From Nansenia antarctica (Eukaryota; Chordata; Actinopteri; Argentiniformes; Microstomatidae): a stretch of 64,000 bases of DNA. The notes under the pieces were generated by a model. It ran no database searches and had not been told where the DNA came from. It saw only the letters and a list, made by a program, of their open reading frames with translations. Both the position numbers and the translations under genes were made by a program. How positions within the stretch are numbered: position 1 is the stretch's first letter; each line of letters begins with the position of its first letter. Location of the stretch: positions 24,550,524-24,614,523 of the forward strand of contig OZ022353.1 of NCBI GenBank assembly GCA_963989245.1, given 5' to 3'. Below, piece by piece: positions 1-11,372 of this stretch.

Positions 1-1020
1 CTCATCACAAGCTATGTCATGGCGGTGGATACAGTCGCCTTCACAGTTGGTACGATTTTCCTCCGACACTTGACACAGATAATCGCCTGTGCCATACAAT
101 TCAGGTATGGTATACATGACATCCGGGCGACCGTGGGGTTCCCACCTCATTCCTTGATGGACGAATCAGATGGCTGTTCCAGGTCTCCTTAACTGAATCC
201 AATTCATCCTGCGGACATGATCAGAGTAATACCAAATCAAATTACAAAATTGATTACTGGGAAAAGTTTAGGCCTTTTATTAAAGTATAATCATAGGCCT
301 GTTGGTTAGAGTATTTTAGGCTATATATGTCTACACCATCCATTGTTGATGCCACTTACCTGAATCAAACCAAGGAAGCAGAATAAGATAAGGTTCTTGT
401 CCAAGAAGTCACCATCAAACTGACCTTCATCTTTGAGTCTGTGAAGATGTTGGAGCCATAAAAATATAAAATAAAAATAAAAATAGGTATATAGCCATAA
501 AAATATCTAGCCCAGTCTAAGTAGCCTACATGAAATAAACATCTGTGTAGCCTAATGCAATATATTGGTAAAAATGTCTACAGAATTTCAAAATCTCATC
601 TATAAACGTTGCTGCTTGGGAGCTGGTAGCTAGCCAGACAATTGTCCAGACAATTATTCAACAATAACACTCAATGTTCTAATTGGAACGTTTTAATATC
701 CTGAGTGAATGCAAATAAGCCTGTACTTAGGTATACCCATAGCGAGAGGTGCGTTGGCAGGCTGTCGGTTAACATTATCCTAGGCTAGGCTATCAACACT
801 GCTAAAATGTCAGTGTAGGCTTGCTTCAGATTTCGGTATTCGGTTACAGTAATAGAATCCTGGATGAATGTAAATACGTGTAATTTATGTAGGTTATAAC
901 ATTAGTCTACTTACCAGTTACAACAACGTGAATTTTGGGAAAGTGGGATGCTGACTGTATGAACCTGCCGAACATGCGCCGCGGACGGGCAGGAGTAGGG
1001 AGCCCTCAGTTTACGACAGG
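1..1020. other. Unassigned AT-rich DNA
   Basis: I see no convincing coding region, RNA gene or recognisable transposon end here. The sequence is AT-rich with short direct repeats, such as the doubled attgtccagacaatt near 637-655. It may be host intergenic or intronic DNA upstream of the exon candidate at 1372. Confidence 0.4.
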
Positions 1021-1067
1021 TGCGGAGTGATTTGCGGAGTGATTTGTGGGCGGAGTGATTTGCGGAG

Positions 1068-1350
1068 TGAGTTTACTAAACTGTGCGCACAGTTTATGAA
1101 TCTGAGGCCACAGTTTACTAAACTGTGCGCACAGTTTATGAATCTGAGACCACAGTTTACTAAACTGTGCGCACAGTTTATGAATCTGAGGCCACAGTTT
1201 ACTAAACTGTGCGCACAGTTTATGAATCTGAGACCACAGTTTACTAAACTGTGCGCACAGTTTATGAATCTGAGGCCACAGTTTACTAAACTGTGCGCAC
1301 AGTTTATGAATCTGAGGCCACAGTTTACTAAACTGTGCGCACAGTTTACT
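1068..1350. repeat. 42-bp tandem array with internal palindrome
   Basis: About 6.7 copies of a 42-bp unit run head to tail with only a g/a alternation between copies (gaggcca versus gagacca). Each unit holds the perfect 18-bp palindrome AAACTGTGCGCACAGTTT. A 114-codon frame runs through the array only because 42 is a multiple of three, so I do not call a protein. Confidence 0.95.
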
Positions 1351-1898
1351 CTTTTTTTTTTCTTCTCCTAGGTGACCCCAGAGGGGCTTCGTACTATATG
1401 AACAGTGTTGCCACAGTTACTTTGAAAAAGTATTCTGATTACTGATTACTGATTACTCCTTTAAAAAGTAATCTAGTTACTTTACTGATTACTTGATTTA
1501 AAAAGTAACTAAGTTAGATTACTAGTTACTTTTTTAGTTACTATTGGCAGCTGCCTAGGCACCCGACCCCCCCCCCCCCCCGCAACATAAAAATGAAAAC
1601 TGGTTTTGCCAAAACTCACTTTATTTTAACAGTAACTTAAATTACATAATTAAACTTTAAACAATAACTTAAAACAACAAAATAAAGAGTCTTTCTTTGC
1701 CTCACCCAACATAAATACTTGTTTTTAAACAATAAAATAAATATAATCTTTATTTAACACAGTAACTAGCAAGGAGTGGTTTCACAAAACCTAAAACCTA
1801 CCCTGACCATTCAGATATGATCCTAATATAATCCTAATCCTAAACTGGGTGAGTCTGAGTTTATCAATGAAGAGTGAACTCAGCTGTCAAGACTGGAA

Positions 1899-1978
1899 GG
1901 AGGCCATGAACACGCTATGGAGGCCATGAACACGCTATGGAGGCCATGAACACGCTATGGAGGCCATGAACACACTAT
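1899..1978. repeat. Four 20-bp repeats after the transposase stop
   Basis: Four copies of GGAGGCCATGAACACGCTAT lie directly downstream of the transposase stop codon on the coding strand. The same array is found in copy 2 at about 61988-62067, so it belongs to the hAT and arose before the two copies separated. Confidence 0.9.
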
Positions 1979-2484
1979 GAGTGAAACAGTGGAAAGGGGC
2001 GAGTAAACCAGTGGTTGTATCTCATTAACAGAAGCTTCTCAAACCTCTTGTCAGAAAGTCTGTTCCTTCTAGGCGTGAGCACCAAACCTCCCAGACTAAA
2101 GAGCCGCTCTACAGGAGCGCTAGATGGGGTTGGAGTGTTATACTTCAAGAAAATGTTCTTAATGTTTGGATACTGATTCAGAATCTGAAGCTCATGCCCT
2201 GACCTCAAGTAGTCCATGACTTCCTTTTCTGCCGAGTAGGTCTCCTCTGGCTCCGCCTCAAAAGCAAAAAAGTCCATCTCGCCTTGGTTGGCAGTCGTGG
2301 TGGGTACACTGGCAGGGCTCTGTGCTGCAGGAGCAGTTTTGCGACATTCTGCTGTGAGAAGCTCCTTTACTTGCTCCCTCCTACCTTCATCTCTCAGCCA
2401 TCGGAGTTTGAATTTTGGACAACTAGCAGCTGCGAGAAGGGCATCTTTGTTGTCCAGCACACTGGCAAAACGAGTCTGGATAGC
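1975..2484 (-). CDS. hAT transposase exon 2 (copy 1)
   Basis: The second exon follows a tttcag acceptor in coding sense and encodes 169 residues plus the stop. It holds the hAT C-terminal dimerisation domain: a central Ser/Thr-rich linker, then SAPVERLFSLGG, containing the catalytic Glu, and an RRNRLSDKRFEKLL helix. Exon 1 (518 codons) and exon 2 join in phase for 687 residues. The intron (2485-2692) is short and A/T-rich, and it is present in both copies at the same place. Confidence 0.9.
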   Translation of the reverse strand, partial: AIQTRFASVLDNKDALLAAASCPKFKLRWLRDEGRREQVKELLTAECRKTAPAAQSPASVPTTTANQGEMDFFAFEAEPEETYSAEKEVMDYLRSGHELQILNQYPNIKNIFLKYNTPTPSSAPVERLFSLGGLVLTPRRNRLSDKRFEKLLLMRYNHWFTRPFPLFHS

Positions 2485-2692
2485 CTGAAAGATATAATTT
2501 GATATGTTTATTATTATCTAGTTGTAGCCTATAAGGTCTATTATTTATACCTTTATTTACTAATTATGTATGCAATTAGTTTGTGCAACTGACAACCTAC
2601 ATACTGCAGTATGGTGTGACTCTGCTCCATGTTCATGAATAGTGCAATGAAAATGTATTTATTTATCTTTAAGATGGAACAACATAGCATAC

Positions 2693-4246
2693 CTGCACTA
2701 TGGCATCTGGAAGGCCTGCAGTCATCTTGGATAGGGTGTCTTTCACAGCAAGGGTCTTCTGCATCAGGACTTCAAGTGTGGGCAGTAAAGTCCCATACGG
2801 ACAGTCACCTTGTAGGATATCCAGTGCTATAGTTAGAGGCTTCATGACGGTACAGTACTCATGCAGGTACTGGTACTCCTGTTCTTTGAAGCACTTCACT
2901 CCCAGCTTGTTGCACAGAGTAGTCAGCTCATTCATGGGGATTTCTGCGATTCTCTTTATGGCTTCGTAAAAGGAATTCCACCTTGTGGATGTCGGTACCA
3001 GGAGCTTTCTTTTGTTAACCTCCTCCACCGTTTCTGACGCAACGGTAGATCGGCTTGCTTTCGTCCAGAGAGCTGTGCATTTTGCTGTGCTGCTCCTATA
3101 CACAGCCTTGCTCTCTGGTTTGGAAGTGATGTACTTCTCCACATCACTTGTAGAAATAAGGTTGAGGGTATGTGAAGCACACCTTTGGTGCGGGGGAAGA
3201 ATCAGCTGGCCATCACTATCATCCTCAGCTGATAGGATTTCTGACACATCTAAAAAAGTGACATCATCCGTGGCCTCCTCCACCGTCTCATCATCGGACT
3301 CTGTGACAGCAGGCTGATAGACTTGAAATGCCTTGACAAAGTTAGATCCATTATCTGTCACTGTTGCTACTACTTTGTTGATTAGTCCATATGAAGAGTG
3401 AATGTTTTCGATTTCTGCACCAATAACATCATACGTGTGTCTACCGCGGATTCTCCTACACGCCAATGCAGCCTTGTTGCGGTCTAATGTGGATCTACTA
3501 ATCCAGTGGAGCGTTACTCCCATATAGCTCCTATTGTTAGCTGTCCAAATGTCCGCTGTAGTTGACACATAGTCGACCTCGTTCAGCGCAGCCTTCAGAT
3601 GTTTTTCCATCTCTGCATACTCCTTCTCCAAGTACAAAGAAAAAGATGTTCTGTGAGGTAGCTCGGCATTGGTAGTAGTGGGGATCTTGTTAATGATGGC
3701 ACGGAAAGAGGGCGAGTCAACTGTGTTTATGGGCAGCATTTCCTCTACAACATACCGCCCGACCAATTTATTCAACTCTCCCACACTTACAGGTTGTGAT
3801 TTTGTAGGCCTACTGAAGTCCAGCTTTTGTTGCTTGAGCGGTGTGGGACCTCCCGCAGAAGTCGAGGCCGCGGTCTCTGGGACTTTCTCCGCGAGCTTGA
3901 CTGTGCTGTGCAGAGATTCCAAATGTTTCTTTAAATTTGATGTTGTGGTTTTACCACAGGACAATATTTTCTTTCCAGCACAGAGTGTACAACGAACATT
4001 TATGTTCTTGTCATCCTTTGCTGACACAAACTCAAAATAATCCCTATATTTCCAGCTATTTAACGCATATCTCTGTTCTCGCTCCATTATACGCTTCTGT
4101 TTACACTGTGCAATCAGCGTGGTGATACACGTGAGCGATTCTGCTGCACCTCGTGTTGAAAACGTGATCACTGACGTCACTCCCCAAGACGCGAGAAAAG
4201 CAATAAATGTTTGTTTACTATCGAACATTACAAAGAAATACTGCAT
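2693..4246 (-). CDS. hAT transposase exon 1 (copy 1)
   Basis: This exon encodes 518 residues of a BED-finger hAT transposase. The N-terminal half has a BED zinc finger (VRCTLCAGKK, then a paired-His stretch ending HLESLH). The RNase H-like core follows, with the acidic motifs TADIWT and VTDNGSN, and a TRWNS motif lies near the end. The exon closes at a consensus donor (gcag|gtatgc in coding sense). An internal Met at the start of MEREQRYALN may be the real start, since it lies just ahead of the BED finger. Joined to the exon at 1975-2484 the frame is intact with no stops. The role would be cut-and-paste mobilisation of this hAT family. Confidence 0.9.
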
Positions 4247-4589
4247 TTAGCCTAAGTTATGAGGTAGTAACGCAATAGTAACGCACAGTCACTCGAATAA
4301 GTAACTTTAATCAGATTACTGATTTGGAAATAGTATCGCGATAGAATACTCGTTACTGGGAAAAGTAATCAGATTAGAGTATCGCGATACTTAGTATCGC
4401 GTTACCGGCATCACTGTATATGAATGATCTTACTATCAAACCATACCTTTTTTTATCACAGAGAAGCCAGATTTATAACTCTGGAGAGGCCAAGAAGTTT
4501 CCTTCTACCATATTCCAAGCCATTGTCACATCTGTCTACTTTGAATGCGCTTAGCTACTCCTACTTCTGTTTGTTCTTTAACCCTCTTC

Positions 4590-5206
4590 CCCTCTACTGA
4601 CTAATATCACAATGTGCTTTCTCCCTATTCCTGTTCTTCTGACACAGTCAGGAGGACACATAGATGCTACATCCCCCCTCGCAACCCTTCCAATCTCATT
4701 TATCCACCTTCTTCTACTGACCATGACTTCATCGCCGCGGGCGGTCTCTGGAACTGCCAGTCAGCGGTCCGGAAAGCAGAGGCTATCTCAGCTTATGCGT
4801 CGCTCATGGCCCTCAATTTCCTCGCTCTCACTGAGACCTGGATCACACCTGAAAACACAGCTACACCAGCAGCCCTCTCTGGCGCCTACTCCTTTTCTCA
4901 TTCCCCTAGATCCTCTGGTCGAGGGGGAGGCACAGGACTCCTCATCCCGCCTATGTGGTCACATACTGTCCTTCCCCTGTCACACCTGTCAATATCCTCC
5001 TTTGAATTCCATGCTGTTCTCCTCCCCTGTCAAACGTCACATTGTTGTCATCTATCGCCCCCCAGGCCAGCTTGGTGACTTCCTAGGCGAGATGGATGGC
5101 CTTCTCAGCTCCTTCCCTGATGATGGCACTCCGCTCGTACTACTAGGTGACTTCAACTTCCAATCAGAGAAGCTTCTCTCATCTGGAGTACTTGGCCTTC
5201 TCCTCT
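4590..5206 (+). pseudogene. L2-type LINE endonuclease fragment
   Basis: The fragment encodes the apurinic-type endonuclease of an L2 LINE, split between two frames. Recognisable stretches are LTETWITPEN, GGGTGLLIPP and, after a frameshift near 5030, HIVVIYRPPGQLGDF and LVLLGDFN. The last two match the catalytic Tyr-Arg-Pro and Gly-Asp-Phe-Asn motifs of this nuclease family. The sequence then breaks abruptly into a Tc1-like remnant. No RT follows, so this is a dead fragment. Confidence 0.85.
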
Positions 5207-5561
5207 CCTTTATCCCTATTTGGGATGTGGTAGAGAGGGAGATTCAGAGCTTGAAAGTGCACCTGAAAAAAGGAATTGTGTGATGCAATCATATCATCAT
5301 GGACCAGAATCTCAAAGGAATCTGTTGTTAATTTATTGTTGGTTATGAATCAAAGAACAGTTATTGAGTTTAAGACGATTTAATCAGAGTTACAAACAGA
5401 TATATACATACATGTGTTGATCCGGGCTGGGCTGGTGAAAAAAGAGGAAGCTCTCTCCCTAGCCTGGCTGTTTTGTTCCAGTTCCCTAGATCCCTGCCCT
5501 CTTATGCAAATATCTACCAGTGCCTTGTAGCTGGACAAGGGGAGAGCCATTTGTTAATGAT

Positions 5562-5592
5562 CAGTGTGTGTGTGTGTGTGTGTGTGTGTGTT
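5562..5592. repeat. (TG)n microsatellite
   Basis: About 15 TG dinucleotides within the segment that splits the Tc1 remnant. Confidence 0.95.
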
Positions 5593-5609
5593 CGACCATG
5601 TGGTCTGTC

Positions 5610-5700
5610 GTAAGACCCCCTCAGAGAGCATGCCTGTAGGCCCAAAGGCTCCGCTTTGGAACAAGGCGTCTGCCAAATGCCATAAATGTAAATGTAACTG
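5610..5700 (+). repeat. L2/SINE 3' tail
   Basis: The stretch ending gcgtctgccaaatg followed by ccataaatgtaaatgta is the conserved 3' end shared by fish L2 LINEs and their dependent SINEs. No coding sequence is attached. Confidence 0.6.
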
Positions 5701-5850
5701 TTACAAAGCCTTATCATACAAATCCAAGGTATGTGTGTATTTAAGTAGAAATATACGACAAATCTTTCCACGAAGAATTGAGGCTGTTTTGAGAACAAAG
5801 GGAGGCCCTACCCAGTATTAGTATAGTGTACCTAATAAAGTGTTCAGTGA

Positions 5851-6335
5851 GTGTATGTACAGTATATCTGCCATTAGAACTGGCTAACTTGTCTTAATTG
5901 ATGATGTAACTTGTGATGGCAGCAGCAGAATGTATTCTGAAATGTACAGACACATTGTTCTTGACTGGTAATCTTCAGATTTAATTAAAATGTAACATGC
6001 ATTTAAATTCCTTTTAGGCAAAAGTACCTCAAAACAAAAAACAGCTGAAGACAGCTGCAGTATGGGCCTGGCAGAGTGTCACCAGAGAAGACACCCCATG
6101 TCTGATAGAATCACTGGGTTGCAGACTTCAGGCAGTTATTGCATGCAAAGGATTGTCAACCAGATACTAAACATGAGTGCTTTATTTGACATTTTATACA
6201 TCTATCCCATCACTTTGGTTTACCCTGAATAATGAATAAAAACACAAGTGTTGTATTTTCTGAATGATGAAACCAATATGTACACAAATACCAATGTCAT
6301 AGTAGTTGTTTAATTGTGAGTGTAGGGCCAAAATA
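5851..6335. other. No gene seen
   Basis: Low-complexity A/T-rich DNA without a supported ORF, RNA gene or transposon boundary. Confidence 0.4.
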
Positions 6336-6677
6336 AGAAAAAATGCTTCTCCTCTCCCAACATACCCCTTACCGGAACCTGCGGTCCGCAGACATGGGCC
6401 TGCTGTCCACCCCCCGCACCAACCTATGGACCTTTGGGGACAGAGCCTTCAGCGTGGCCGCACCTACCCTCTGGAACTCCCTCCCCATAGTGATCTGCAA
6501 CGCCCCCACCCTGGACTCCTTCAAATCAGCCCTTAAAACCCATCTGTTCATTAAGGCCTTTGGCCCCTAGTCACTGTTTCTGTTTTGCTTTGTTTGTTTT
6601 CTGTTTGTCTGTCTGACCATTCCCCTTTAGAATTGTAAAGCGTCCTTGGGTTTTTGAAAGGCGCTACAGAAATCAAA

Positions 6678-6715
<38 letters not shown>
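6336..6715 (+). pseudogene. LINE (L2/Rex-like) C-terminus and 3' tail
   Basis: The frame ending at 6570 encodes the conserved C-terminus of CR1/L2-group LINEs (RAFSVAAPTLWNSLP, then SALKTHLFIKAF). Its 3' UTR follows, with aaaggcgctacagaaatc and a (TTA)n tail at 6680-6716. The piece is 5'-truncated, as is usual for LINE insertions, and its upstream frame is broken. Confidence 0.85.
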
Positions 6716-6716
<1 letters not shown>

Positions 6717-6718
<2 letters not shown>

Positions 6719-7849
6719 CTGTCCCATTACTTACGCAGGGCACTATACATTGCAAATCACATTTTCAAAGCATTATAAAATGACATTAAATGTTTCAAAA
6801 CAACTTGGAATGCATGTTTCTTTCATTTACCTTTGGAGACTAAACAGCATTGTTTCAATCAATTCAGTGGCCACTACAAAAAACCTTGTGTTATAATACA
6901 TGTTATGGTTACCCCCTCTGGTTCTGCCTCGCTTTAAACCCATACATTCATATGGTGAGAGATTTCAAGTGCAATGGGAGAAGAAAAATGCTGTCATTGT
7001 CTTAATGAATGGAGAACTGTATAGAGAGTCTCTAGTTGAGTAATGGCCCACTATGAAGCGTGGGTTTGTTTTCACTGGAGTTTCCACTCTGCAGATATGT
7101 GGAACCCCTTAGAGGCTTGGAGACTGACAATGCACTGAGTGTCCCTGGCTAGCCTAGAGGATGTTACATAACTCACACACATGCGTACGTCCGCCTGCCC
7201 ACATACATACACACACCACAATACACCACTCACCTGGAGGACTTGTCTAAATGTTAATTTTCAGTTTCAATATAAAGCCATATTATTACAAGTAAGGGTT
7301 AATATGTGATGACTGTTCTGTGTTACCATATCTGTGCTAGAACCTTAGAGGCTCATGGAGAAATGTTATTAATGAGTGTATAAATGATGATAAAGCTTCA
7401 ACATAAGGCCCTGTACGCAACACAGTGGCGCCACCTGTTGTTGTGTAAGGAGTAGTGGTCCCCTCTGTAATGTAGAATGATCTAGTAATGAGTTGTCATG
7501 GATATGGACGAGTAGTGTGACAAGTTGACCGTTGCCATAGAGCACAGAGGGATTATGCATCATTGTTTGTAACATGTTGGTACCTGAAGAAAAATCCTCA
7601 TTCATTCATTCAGTCTGAATATAATATATATAATATATGAATATAATTGCACACAATTACTGGCTAAGGCATGTGTCATGCACAAGAGCAACCAGCAGAA
7701 GGCTACAAATGGAAGACTGGTTGCAAAGTGGTAGGTTGGTGCTGGGTGTATAAAGACTAGCACATTGTGAATTCAAGTCAGTTCTGGGTTGATTTTGAGA
7801 AAAGTCCTTTTTAGTGTTTTGTTTTTCAAATTCTTGTTACTGATGCTAA
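6717..7849. other. No gene seen
   Basis: I find no supported coding region. The stretch is moderately A/T-rich, with short CA-rich patches near 7180-7220 and no clear transposon ends. Confidence 0.35.
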
Positions 7850-8012
7850 TGTTTTCTGATCTGAAGGTTGTGAGTTCAAATCCCGCCTAAAACACCACCA
7901 CTAGTGTGCCCTTGAGTAAGGCACTTGGCCCGCAGTTACTCTAGGGGGATTGTCCCTGTAATCTGTAATTGTAAATCGCGTCTGCTAAATGGCAAATTCT
8001 AAATTCTGTTTG
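7850..8012 (+). repeat. tRNA-derived SINE
   Basis: A B-box-like gttgtgagttcaaatccc is followed by a conserved central block (gtgcccttgagtaaggcact) and by a tail ending in gcgtctgctaaatggcaaat. This is the layout of V-SINE/AFC-type fish SINEs. The A box is poorly preserved, so the 5' end is uncertain. Confidence 0.75.
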
Positions 8013-8579
8013 CTAATACAGTACCTTATCCTGACAATTTACCTTTACCCAACCACTTAAGTTAATGCCTAGCCCTAACCCTTAACCAGTCTAAGTTAAT
8101 GGCTAATACCTCCTAACCGGCACGTAAATCGATGTACCATGTATTTGCATTGCATTAAAAACGCTACAGTAAAGTTCAGATGAGTATGTTATGGTGGCCC
8201 TGTAATATCCTTATTGCATCCAAGATTTTATAGGAGACTATTGGTACATGTAGTCAATATCTTTAGAATATGTCAACTGGTTTAACAAACTTAGCCCCCA
8301 TAACAAACATGATCTTGTAAACATTTTACATTTCACAGCAGTTTGTTGTGCGTAATTTGAGTGCCTTGCGCCCCGAGTTGCTCAACACTAGTCTCAAACT
8401 GGCAACCTGAATTGATATCAAACGTGACTGTCTCCTCAAAAGACCTTGTTCCGTAAGCATGTTTATAACTTTCATCATTTTATTTTGGGCAACCTGATTG
8501 GCTGAGTAAGACTTATGAAAGGAACGTGGATGAAGCATGACCCACTTTGAAAATTGTAGAATAAAAACAGAGGCCATAT

Positions 8580-10605
8580 TTTACATTTACATTTACATTT
8601 ACATTTTTGGCATTTAGCAGACGCCTTATTCCAAAGCGACTTACAATCAATACATTTGAATACTAAGCATGTGAATCAGCAGTCCACTATTCGTTGCAGG
8701 AAGAGTAATCTAGCTCGGGCCCGGGGCCACTGATAGAAGGAAAAACCTTCTCCCTATTATCGCCTTCTACTAAAACCTTTTTTTATTTTATTTTTTATTT
8801 TATTTTTTACTGGAGAAACTGAGAAACAGTACAAGGGGGGCAATAGAAGTTCTTAGGGACACAGTAGAGGGGAAAGCGGGTGTCTTTAGGAGACGTAGTG
8901 GTGAGGGTCAGAAGATGTCTCAGGAGGAGCAGTTAAGATGTAACCTGAAGAGATGGGTCTTCAGTCTACGACGGAAGATGGGTAGTGACTCTGCCGTTCT
9001 GACAGCCGTGGGGAGCTCATTCCACCAGCGGGGAGCCAGTGTTGTGAAGAGACGTGATCGGGCAGCCCGACTGCTGTGTAGAGGAGGTGGGGCCAGTCGG
9101 CCAGCCGAGGTGGAGGAGCGGAGTGAGCGGGCAGGGGTTTGGGGGGTTACCATTTCCTTCAGGTAGGCAGGGGCTGTCCCTTTAGCTGCCTGGTATGCAA
9201 GCACCAGGGTCTTGAATCTGATGCGAGCTGCTATCGGGAGCCAGTGCAGGGTGCGAAGGAGAGGGGTGACATGCGAGTATTTGGGGAGGTTGAATACCAG
9301 CCGGGCAGCAGCATTCTGGATGAGCTGCAGAGGTCTAATGGCTGAAGCGGGGAGCCCAGCCAGGAGTACATTGCAGTAATCCAGGCGGGAGATGACCAGT
9401 GCCTGGGTCAAGAGTTGCGCTGCCTCTCTGGTAAGGAATGGTCGTATCCTTCTGATGTTGTAGAGGAAGAATCTGCAGGAGCGAGGCGTTGCTGCAATGT
9501 TCTCCGCACAGGAAAGTCGGTTATCCAGGATCACTCCAAGGTTCTTGGCTGTCAGGGAGGGGGTTACAGTAGAGTTCTCCACTGTGATGGAGAAGTCTTG
9601 GAGAGGGCAGGCTTTCCCGGGAATGAAGAGGAGCTCGGTCTTGTTAAGATTGAGCTTGAGATGGTGGTCAGCCATCCAAGTTGAAATGTCAGCGAGACAT
9701 GCTGAGATACGGGTTGCCACGTGTACATCAGACGGGGGGAAGGACAGGAAGAGTTGAGTGTCGTCTGCGTAGCTGTGGTAGGAGAGCCCATGTGAAGAGA
9801 TTACCGAGCCAAGAGACTTGGTGTAGAGGGAGAAGAGTAGGGGCCCTAGGACAGAACCCTGGGGTACTCCAGTGGAGAGGGTTCTTGGAGAAGATAGCGA
9901 TTATCTCCAGGTCACCTGGTAGGAGCGGCCCGCCAGGTAGGAAGAAAACCAGGAGTGTGCGGTGCCAGAGATGCCCAGGTCTGAGAGGATGGAGAGAAGG
10001 ATCTGGTGATTGACTGTGTCGAAGGCAGCAGACAGGTCAAGGAGAATGACAACAGAGGAGAGGGAGGAAGCTTGGGCAGAGTGGATGGCTTCTGTGACAG
10101 CAAGGAGCGCAGTCTCAGTGGAATGCCCAGCCTTGAAGCCGGATTGGTGGGGGTCTAAGTGATCCATCTTCCGGAGATAGTCAGTCAGTTGTTTAGATGC
10201 CGCGCGTTCAAGGGTTTTGGAAGGGAAGGAGAGAAGGGATACAGGTCTGTAATTGTGGACAGATGATGGGTCAAGGGTAGGTTTCTTGAGGAGAGGCTTG
10301 ACTCTGGCTATTTTGAAGGCCGCTGGGACAGATCCTGTGGATAGGGAGGAGTTGATTAGGGTGGTAAGGTAAGGAAGGATGTCGGCGGAAATAGATTGGA
10401 GAAGGGGGGAGGGGATGGGGTCAAGAGGGCATGTGGTTGCCCGCTTTGATGTGATAAGTGTGAGAATCTCATCGGGGGAGAGGGGGGAAAAAGATGACAA
10501 TCCAGAGATCGAGTGTCGAGGAGAGAGTTTGGAAGGGGTGTTAGCATTGTTAGTGGGAGGAGGGAGCGGTGGGGGGGAAAAGGTGCTGCTGATGCATATT
10601 TTCAC
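8580..10605 (-). pseudogene. L2 LINE reverse transcriptase, 5'-truncated
   Basis: On the minus strand a long RT of the L2 type runs from about 10605 to 8920. The order is an N-terminal RT block (NYRPVSLLSF, FKAGHSTETALL, LLDLSAAFDTVNH), the YADD catalytic box near 9760 and the C-terminal region LDYCNVLLAGLP to RWWNELPTAVR, with stop at 8920. The frame changes near 9900 and again near 9720-9790, so the protein is broken. The 3' UTR ends in ggcatttagcagacgcc (read on the plus strand) and a repeated acattt tail at 8582-8607. The element lacks its endonuclease half. Confidence 0.93.
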
Positions 10606-11372
10606 AAATGTGTCTCAACTTCACACACTGGAGTCCTTCGTTAACAGCTTGTGTGGCGTTGATGAGGCGACTGGTTGGCTCGGGATGGGACGCCGGCGCA
10701 AGGACCTTGCACACGGCAGCCCTAGCCCTCGTTTATTCAACTAGTGAATACTGCGCCCCAGTATGGTGTCGCAGTGCCCACACCCGCCTCATCGACTCGC
10801 CTATAAACGAAGCCTTGCGCATTGTGACAGGATGCCTGCGTCCTACCCCCGTGGACAACCCTCCCATCCTAGCAGGCATCCAGCCCGCAGGCCTCCGCCG
10901 CATGGGAGCCACAGCACGTCTCGCCTGCCGGGCCGTGGAGCTTAATAACCATCTGCTCCATGATAGGCTCACTATAACAGCGGAGCCCTCCCGGCGTCTC
11001 AAGTCGAGACACCCATTTGGGGAGGATGGGCGGATTATATGAGGCGCGCGGAGTGGGAGGCAAACACCTCCAAACTCCGTGACCACATCCCAGTCGCCGG
11101 CCCTGAGCCCCTCGGGATGGACTTGTCAAGGCTGGGTGAGGCTCAATCGTCTCCGGACCGGCGTCGGGCGTTTCCGCTCATCAATGCACAGATGGGGCTT
11201 GGCCCCAAATGCGTCGTGCGAGTGTGGCGCAGAGGACCAAACCGCAGACCATGTTATCCTGGATTGCCCGGTGTACCACCCACCCAACGAGATGCATGGT
11301 CTGTTGGTATTAGATGACGAGACGATGACCTGGCTTCTGGAGGGGTGTTATGTCCTCCCTCAGATGTAAGTC
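10606..11372 (+). pseudogene. Non-LTR retrotransposon C-terminus (jockey-like)
   Basis: This encodes the region downstream of the RT catalytic box (ALVYSTSEYCAPVWCRSAH, LRIVTGCLRPTPVDN) and then, in another frame, the C-terminal tail (NRLRTGVGRF, CECGAEDQTADHVILDC). The Cys/His arrangement is the zinc-knuckle-like end seen in many non-LTR retrotransposons. Frameshifts near 11040 and 11100 break it. It abuts the truncated end of the neighbouring L2 at 10605, which suggests one inserted into the other. The clade is uncertain. Confidence 0.8.

Larger units (their letters stand above)
1403..4416 (-). mobile_element. hAT transposon, copy 1
   Basis: This 3,014-bp element is flanked by the perfect 8-bp duplication TATATGAA (1395-1402 and 4417-4424). 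The terminal inverted repeats read CAGTG(A/T)TGCC and continue into A/T-rich subterminal repeats built on gattactgatta and atcgcgatac. It carries a two-exon transposase on the minus strand and is nearly identical to 59551-62566. Both the 8-bp TSD and the CAGTG ends are hAT hallmarks. The poly-C run near 1569-1581 and the 20-bp repeats at 1899-1978 are shared by both copies. Confidence 0.97.
1372..4554 (+). other. Candidate host terminal exon split by hAT copy 1
   Basis: A polypyrimidine tract at 1350-1371 ends in ctag, like a 3' splice site, and is followed by an open frame. If the hAT (1403-4416) and one 8-bp duplication are ignored, the frame in 1372-1402 stays in phase with 4425-4554 and ends at TAG 4552-4554, giving about 50 codons. 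I do not recognise the peptide. The frame could be chance: the odds of 50 open codons are low but not negligible, and no upstream exon is visible. The idea is that copy 1 landed in a coding terminal exon. Confidence 0.35.
5207..5850 (+). pseudogene. Tc1/mariner transposase 3' remnant, interrupted
   Basis: Right after the LINE fragment the sequence encodes PIWDVVEREIQSLK, the conserved region near the C-terminus of Tc1-like transposases. After a frameshift it continues as DAIISSWTRISKES (5282-5323). The last residues RRIEAVLRTKGGPTQY and stop appear at 5773-5821, followed by the typical Tc1 end cctaataaagtgttcagtg. The intervening 5340-5740 is a later insertion with a LINE/SINE tail and a (TG)n run. 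Only the C-terminal third is visible and it is not functional. Confidence 0.8.

Noticed and set aside
1068..1350. CRISPR-like array
   Set aside because: The repeats are contiguous with no unique spacers, and the context is a vertebrate genome.
1027..1371. 114-codon ORF over the 42-bp array
   Set aside because: The frame is open only because the unit length is a multiple of three. Its start lies in non-repeat DNA with no gene context.
4612..5283. Single 223-aa protein
   Set aside because: The frame is a chance fusion of an out-of-frame LINE endonuclease with a Tc1 remnant.
9415..10744. Plus-strand ORFs over the L2 LINE
   Set aside because: Shadow frames; RT motifs are all on the minus strand.
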